Part shown: in pieces, positions 62,191 to 64,000 of the stretch | Layout of the letters: every line of letters begins with the position of its first letter | How positions within the stretch are numbered: the first letter of the stretch is position 1 | NCBI RefSeq assembly: GCF_000518605.1 | Contig: NZ_JADX01000014.1 | Span: 62,001-126,000 of the forward strand | Length of the DNA: 64,000 bases | Direction: 5' to 3' | Origin: Shewanella fidelis ATCC BAA-318 | GTDB lineage: Bacteria; Pseudomonadota; Gammaproteobacteria; Enterobacterales; Shewanellaceae | Notes under the pieces: generated by a model | Databases searched by the model: none | The model's input: the letters and a program-made list of their open reading frames with translations, nothing else | What the model was told of the DNA's origin: nothing | Translations under genes and position numbers: made by a program

Positions 62191-62446
62191 TAGCCCTCCA
62201 GAGATTTACTATTTTATCTGCTTCTTAACCTAGCATAGAACAGTACAAATAAAGCGCACAGATACAAATTGTTGTAATGATCGACTCAGAGCATTTTTGG
62301 GCGAAGGCGAATAAACGAAAGAATGCTTGCCCCAATGTGCGGTTAATCAACGCAGCAATTGACAGCCAACAACATGTCAAATGACGATAAAATAGATATC
62401 TTGATTGATATAAGGGTTAGATTTCAGTTTATATATTGTGGGATAT

Positions 62447-62476
62447 CAAACAAAGCCGCTAAAAGCGGCTTGTTTG
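62447..62476 (-). terminator. Terminator of the phosphotransferase/PnuC unit
   Basis: The stem AAGCCGCT / AGCGGCTT (62453-62471, AAA loop) is extended by CAAAC / GTTTG arms on the outside. It lies directly past the leftward gene ending at 62508. Confidence 0.75.
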
Positions 62477-62507
62477 AAATGCTATAGCTAGATGCCAATT
62501 CAAGTTG

Positions 62508-63644
62508 TTAAGCCTGACTTATCAGCGTTAAATATCGCTGCGCACAGGCTAAGTATTCTTCAGCAGAATTTAGCTTATCCGTATTAATATTAACGCCCTG
62601 CTCATTAACTAAGTGATCAAATACCATTTGTAGTGCCCAACAAACAGCAAATACCCAATACAGATCCACTGCCGCATCGACACAATGAAGCGCAAGATGA
62701 TTAAGATTCACATTGCTGGTTAAATACTGCTGAATAAGCCACTGACACTGAATTTTTGACAACGAATGACTCGCTAACACCGCAGCCAAATCACATAGAG
62801 GATGAGAGCTACAAGCATATTCAAAGTCAATACAGTTGAGTTTATTGTCCACCAGCAAAATATTAAATGGATTAAGATCTCTATGACTATATTGCTGACG
62901 GATCAGGCAGCTATTTAAGCGCTGCAGCATATGTTCAACCTGTACTGATTTAGCGTTCAGCTGTTCATAGACCTGTTGCCAACTTTTGAGTAAAGATAAT
63001 TGCCGCTTTTGTATTGAGACATTGTTAGCCACTCTCTGAGTATGGCAAATAACAGCATCATGTACGTGACTTGCCCCGTTGACAATTTTTACCTGCATTG
63101 CTTGAAGTCGTTGAAGATAAGTACGCCACTGCTTGTCAACAGACATCTTGTTGTCAGGCTCTGGTAACTTAGATAAACCATTTAAAAGCGTGAGTAGCAA
63201 ACGTTCTGCTGAGCAATCTAGCATTAACGCATGTTGACCTTGCGGTTTAGGTTGTTGAGCTGCGATACCTTGGTCTTTTAACCCCACGAAGTCAGCAGCA
63301 TTTTCAGCGCTAAATATACTCCAATCCATTTGTGGCTGCGGATAAAACTGGCTGACATAAAATTGGTTGCATGGACTAATATAAACCATTTTCGGTGCTA
63401 AACCTGCCGCAGCGGCGACTTGCCAATTCGCAACTTCAGCATTGCGGTCACAAATTTGTGAGCTTGCCCAGCTGTTAACCCTCAGCACCCACTGCCCTTC
63501 GCCTTCATGGCTTGGATGAGTGCCGCGTACATAGAAATTTTGATTACTTAAGCCATTGTTTAGCGGCGCTATCTCGCTCAATTGCGTTAGCTGTGCTTGC
63601 CTTAAGTAACTCGCTAGCAATGCTCGGGATCCTGTGCCACTCAA
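62508..63644 (-). CDS. Choline-kinase-fold phosphotransferase, likely thiamine kinase
   Basis: This 378-residue protein has the aminoglycoside/choline kinase fold. The catalytic loop HRDLNPFNILLV is at about residue 255 and the metal-binding aspartate follows in CIDFEYACSSHPLCDLA. The N-terminal nucleotide-binding region is LNNGLSNQNFYV. An insert of about 80 residues separates the lobes. The TTG start overlaps the PnuC-family gene by 4 bases. That pairing suggests it phosphorylates the vitamin imported by the transporter. In Shewanella the PnuC-type transporter PnuT carries thiamine, so thiamine kinase is the best guess; choline kinase is an alternative. Confidence 0.75.
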   Translation of the reverse strand: MSGTGSRALLASYLRQAQLTQLSEIAPLNNGLSNQNFYVRGTHPSHEGEGQWVLRVNSWASSQICDRNAEVANWQVAAAAGLAPKMVYISPCNQFYVSQFYPQPQMDWSIFSAENAADFVGLKDQGIAAQQPKPQGQHALMLDCSAERLLLTLLNGLSKLPEPDNKMSVDKQWRTYLQRLQAMQVKIVNGASHVHDAVICHTQRVANNVSIQKRQLSLLKSWQQVYEQLNAKSVQVEHMLQRLNSCLIRQQYSHRDLNPFNILLVDNKLNCIDFEYACSSHPLCDLAAVLASHSLSKIQCQWLIQQYLTSNVNLNHLALHCVDAAVDLYWVFAVCWALQMVFDHLVNEQGVNINTDKLNSAEEYLACAQRYLTLISQA

Positions 63645-64000
63645 TTAGGCAACTCCGAGGATAAACTATTATTTTGTAGTGATTGCTGATCTTCCATTTT
63701 ATTGCGCCACATATAATAGCCAAACACTACCATACCAAGATAAAGCACAAATAACACAGCTGTTAACATTAAGCCCTTACTAACATATAAATAGATTGAA
63801 ACTGCATCAATCACGAACCAATAAAACCAGTTTTCTAACACTTTTTTTGCGACCAAATAGGTCGTCATTACGGCAAAACAAGTGGTTGCAGCATCTAAAT
63901 ACGGCAGTGATGCATGGGTTTGGGTTGCCATAAAATGACCAATCGCTAACGCGATTAATCCTGTAATCACAATGATCTTAAGGTGAGTCATTGCACTCCA
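63641..64000 (-). CDS. PnuC/PnuT-family vitamin transporter, partial at window edge
   Basis: The C-terminal part of a membrane transporter runs off the right edge. The visible 119 or so residues include the family block NWFYWFVIDAVSIYLYVSKGLMLTAVLFVLYL, whose WFYW and VDAVS-like core carry the aromatic and acidic residues of the PnuC substrate site. The family imports nicotinamide riboside (PnuC) or thiamine (PnuT), trapped by phosphorylation. Whole family members are about 190-240 residues, so about half is missing. The coupled phosphotransferase gene and the genus suggest PnuT. No stop codon is visible between the internal ATG at 63991 and the edge. Confidence 0.8.
   Translation of the reverse strand, partial: WSAMTHLKIIVITGLIALAIGHFMATQTHASLPYLDAATTCFAVMTTYLVAKKVLENWFYWFVIDAVSIYLYVSKGLMLTAVLFVLYLGMVVFGYYMWRNKMEDQQSLQNNSLSSELPN

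Noticed and set aside
1..64000. CRISPR arrays, tRNA, rRNA, insertion sequences or prophage genes
   Set aside because: No regularly spaced repeats, cloverleaf-like sequences, transposase or phage structural genes were recognised anywhere.

Overview
The window reads as chromosomal DNA of a marine gammaproteobacterium, most likely Shewanella or a close relative. The base composition looks moderately AT-rich. Gene content points the same way: a LysR gene divergent from homogentisate dioxygenase and 4-hydroxyphenylpyruvate dioxygenase, a DUF3389 protein, CheV, a di-heme cytochrome c peroxidase, the ydbH-ynbE-ydbL cluster and a PnuC-type transporter next to a phosphotransferase. The assignment rests on recognised proteins and gene order, not on a search. 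I see no rRNA, tRNA, CRISPR array, prophage or insertion sequence; the window is mostly housekeeping and accessory metabolism.

Layout. 1-5.6 kb: esterase, small proteins, a SlyD-like isomerase, a lytic transglycosylase and CheV. 5.8-8 kb: a LON-domain protein, then an ECF sigma factor and a ChrR-type zinc anti-sigma factor. Both units are preceded by matching TGATC-N-CGTA promoters with identical spacing, suggesting one small stress regulon. 8-10.4 kb: an MscS channel, then a strong sigma-70-type promoter about 360 bases ahead of a 57-residue gene. 10.4-17.5 kb: PLP enzyme, YccF, an M14-like peptidase with an alpha/beta hydrolase, a periplasmic binding protein and cytochrome c peroxidase. 17.9-21.3 kb: tyrosine catabolism genes with a CRP-like site. 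21.4-34.4 kb: LysE exporter, lipoprotein, gamma-glutamyltransferase, nucleoside hydrolase, DapA-like aldolase, PAS chemoreceptor and two peptidases, a set suited to scavenging peptides and nucleosides.

34.4-40.3 kb holds a gene broken by one stop codon, a methyltransferase, YjjG, an acyl-CoA dehydrogenase and a sugar-phosphate mutarotase. 40.6-44.5 kb is the YdbH/YnbE/YdbL envelope lipid-transport cluster. 44.7-46.6 kb carries small membrane genes including yidD and a MAPEG protein. 46.6-49.4 kb is a DUF2157/DUF4401/GDYXXLXY membrane trio. 49.6-51.4 kb has an AI-2E-family transporter and a potassium channel. 51.6-57.1 kb is a tightly overlapped ABC exporter operon with one ATPase, one MacB-type permease and three different HlyD-type adaptors. 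57.3-64 kb has small membrane proteins, an inverted-repeat-bounded element, GNAT, nitroreductase, DoxX and DUF6279 genes, and a phosphotransferase/PnuC pair that runs off the right edge.

The most noteworthy items are the paired ECF promoters, the three-adaptor exporter, the long leader ahead of the 57-residue gene, the nonsense-interrupted gene at 34.7-35.0 kb and a family of inverted-repeat elements with at least two copies.
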